Below are positions 62,632 through 64,000 of a DNA stretch of 64,000 nt, piece by piece (positions within the stretch are counted from its first letter, which is position 1; each line of letters opens with the position of its first letter). The DNA is from Vagococcus elongatus (GTDB lineage: Bacteria > Bacillota > Bacilli > Lactobacillales > Vagococcaceae), in contig NZ_NGKA01000006.1 of the NCBI RefSeq assembly GCF_003987645.1, positions 62,001 through 126,000 on the forward strand, read 5' to 3'. The notes under the pieces are model-generated. The model was not told the DNA's origin and did not search any database. It was given only the letters and a program-made list of their open reading frames with translations. The position numbers were made by a program, and so were the translations under genes.

Positions 62632-64000
62632 ATGTATTTGAAGAGAATAGAATTAGCAGGATTTAAATCTTTTGCTGAACGGACCATTATTGAATTCGAT
62701 CAAGGCTTGACGGCAGTGGTCGGACCAAACGGCAGCGGCAAAAGCAATATAACAGACGGGATTCGCTGGGTGCTTGGTGAGCAGTCAGCGAAAAATTTGC
62801 GCGGAGGGAAGATGCCTGACGTCATTTTTTCAGGTACAGCTAAACGCAAACCCCTAAATATCGCAGAAGTTACCTTGGTCTTAAACAATGAGTCCCATTA
62901 TTTGCCGCTGGATTTCAGCGAAGTAAGTGTGACTCGGCGTCTAAACCGTAATGGAGAAAGTGATTACTATATCAACAAGCAAAGCTGCCGTCTGAAAGAC
63001 ATTGTGGATTTGTTTACTGACTCAGGTTTAGGAAAAGAATCTTTTTCGATTATTTCCCAAGGGAAGGTTGAGGCTATATTTAACAGCAAGCCGGAAGAAC
63101 GCCGGGGGATTTTTGAAGAAGCGGCGGGAGTTTTAAAGTATAAGCAGCGGAAACAACAGGCAGAAAATAAGTTGTTTGAGACAGAAGATAATCTCAACCG
63201 TGTGCAAGACATTATCTATGAGTTGGAAGCCCAACTGGAACCGCTGAAAGAACAAAGTGAAACTGCTGAAGAATACACTGAATTAAAGAAAAGTTTAACA
63301 ACAGTGGATATTGGCGCTACAGTGAGAGAAATCGAAGAGTTTAAAAGCGTTTGGGAGTTGCAAACTGAGAATTTGCAGTCTGTGGAAAGAGAACTGACCG
63401 AACTTGAATCACAAAAAAATTGTTTTGATGAAACATTGGAACAGTTAAGGAAAGAACGGACAGAGCTTTTACAACAGTTGGATGAGGAACAGCAGCATTT
63501 GCTGACGATTACAGAGCAGTATGAAAAAACAGAAGGACAGAAAAATGTTTTTATCGAACGCAGTAAAAATGCTGAAAAAATCACTCAAGATTATCAGGAT
63601 AAGTTAGCCCAACTAGAGATGAAAGAAGAACATATCCTTGGGGAACAAGAGAAGCTGACACACACCTTGAGTGAAACAAAAGAAAAACGCGAGGTCTTAG
63701 CTGAAACGTTTGCCCATACTAAGGCGCTGGTACAACATTACAGCAAATCGACAAAGGAACAATTGGAAGAGCTTCGCAGCGAGTATGTAGAAATCATGCA
63801 AAAGCAAGCCAATGTGACGAATGATTTGAAACATTTAGAAAAACAATACCAGCTGGAATCGTCGAGAAATGCGCAAATGATGACAAAGCGTGAAGAAATT
63901 AATACCAAGATTAAAACCCTAGAGGAGAAACATCAAGAAGCCGTCTCAGACAACGAAGAACATGAAGCTGTTTTGCAAACTCTTCTTAAAGATTATGAAG
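62632..64000 (+). CDS. smc: Chromosome segregation protein SMC (partial, runs off the window)
   Basis: The SMC ATPase organises and segregates the chromosome with ScpA/ScpB. The first 456 codons are present and open to the right edge. They start MYLKRIELAGFKSFAERTII, then Walker A VGPNGSGKSNI near residues 31-41 and the Q-loop region EQSAKNLRGGKMPDVIFSG. SIISQGKVEAIFNSKPEERR follows near 140-159. A long Glu/Gln/Lys-rich coiled coil begins near residue 165. AAAGGAG is 11 bases before the ATG. The hinge, second coil and Walker B lie outside the window. Confidence 0.96.
   Translation, partial: MYLKRIELAGFKSFAERTIIEFDQGLTAVVGPNGSGKSNITDGIRWVLGEQSAKNLRGGKMPDVIFSGTAKRKPLNIAEVTLVLNNESHYLPLDFSEVSVTRRLNRNGESDYYINKQSCRLKDIVDLFTDSGLGKESFSIISQGKVEAIFNSKPEERRGIFEEAAGVLKYKQRKQQAENKLFETEDNLNRVQDIIYELEAQLEPLKEQSETAEEYTELKKSLTTVDIGATVREIEEFKSVWELQTENLQSVERELTELESQKNCFDETLEQLRKERTELLQQLDEEQQHLLTITEQYEKTEGQKNVFIERSKNAEKITQDYQDKLAQLEMKEEHILGEQEKLTHTLSETKEKREVLAETFAHTKALVQHYSKSTKEQLEELRSEYVEIMQKQANVTNDLKHLEKQYQLESSRNAQMMTKREEINTKIKTLEEKHQEAVSDNEEHEAVLQTLLKDYE

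Noticed and set aside
1-64000. Mobile elements, prophage or genomic island
   Set aside because: I found no transposase, integrase, terminal inverted repeats or attachment-like repeats; gene content is core throughout and codon use looks even.
1-64000. tRNA or rRNA genes
   Set aside because: Gaps between genes hold leaders, promoters and terminators; no cloverleaf with a GTTCRANNC arm or rRNA signature was seen.

Overview
The window looks like a chromosome segment from a low-GC Gram-positive coccus of the order Lactobacillales, most likely Enterococcaceae (Enterococcus/Vagococcus-like; the genus cannot be fixed from sequence reading alone). The reasons are the AGGAGG-type ribosome binding sites, many GTG/TTG starts, T-box leaders on ileS and leuS, an SMK-box (SAM-III) leader on metK, a multi-LysM glucosaminidase, a PASTA kinase, and an opp peptide transporter placed between acpP and rnc. 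I see no rRNA, tRNA, insertion sequence, prophage or CRISPR. Almost everything is core genome.

Layout. 1-6.2 kb: distal division cluster ftsA-ftsZ-ylmE-sepF-ylmG-ylmH-divIVA. 6.0-9.1 kb: T-box and ileS. 9.1-15.3 kb: a CBS/ACT protein (minus), rpmG-secE, nusG, the L-serine dehydratase pair sdaAB-sdaAA (minus), rplK-rplA, and an L10 leader with rplJ-rplL. 15.3-21.8 kb: a membrane protein (minus), the SMK box with metK, a minus-strand PAP2-mnmL-mnmM group, and a HAAS/DUF4097 envelope pair. 22.0-28.2 kb: a large secreted glucosaminidase with seven LysM repeats, T-box-leuS, a YaiI/YqxD protein and a small tyrosine phosphatase. 28.3-34.5 kb: class A sortase (minus), an unknown gene, ddl-murF, and the DEAD-box helicase cshA. 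34.6-39.4 kb: acpS, a small unknown protein, an unusual GNAT-like/patatin/PC4 multidomain protein, yicC, gmk-rpoZ. 39.5-49.7 kb: a tightly packed run priA-def-fmt-rsmB-stp-prkC, then rsgA-rpe-thiN. 49.7-55.8 kb: rpmB (minus), an Asp23/YloU protein, fakA, recG, plsX-acpP. 55.9-64 kb: oppDFBCA, rnc, and smc running off the right edge.

How the genes fit together. The window joins cell division and septum placement (FtsA, FtsZ, SepF, DivIVA), wall precursor synthesis and remodelling (Ddl, MurF, autolysin, sortase, PAP2) and the Stp/PrkC signalling pair. It also carries translation machinery (IleRS, LeuRS, L33, L28, L11/L1/L10/L7-L12, Def, Fmt, RsmB, RsgA) and tRNA wobble modification (MnmL/MnmM). 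RNA-level control is dense: two T-boxes, one SAM-III riboswitch, one L10 leader, and paired L1-like sites.

The most notable points are a three-part ORF in which a PC4/YdbC-type nucleic-acid-binding domain is fused in frame to a patatin with its own internal ribosome binding site; an apparent AUA start on the YaiI/YqxD gene; repeated GTGGGAG...ACCAC motifs before rplK and rplA; and a near-perfect palindrome in the opp leader. I found no convincing new multi-gene system.
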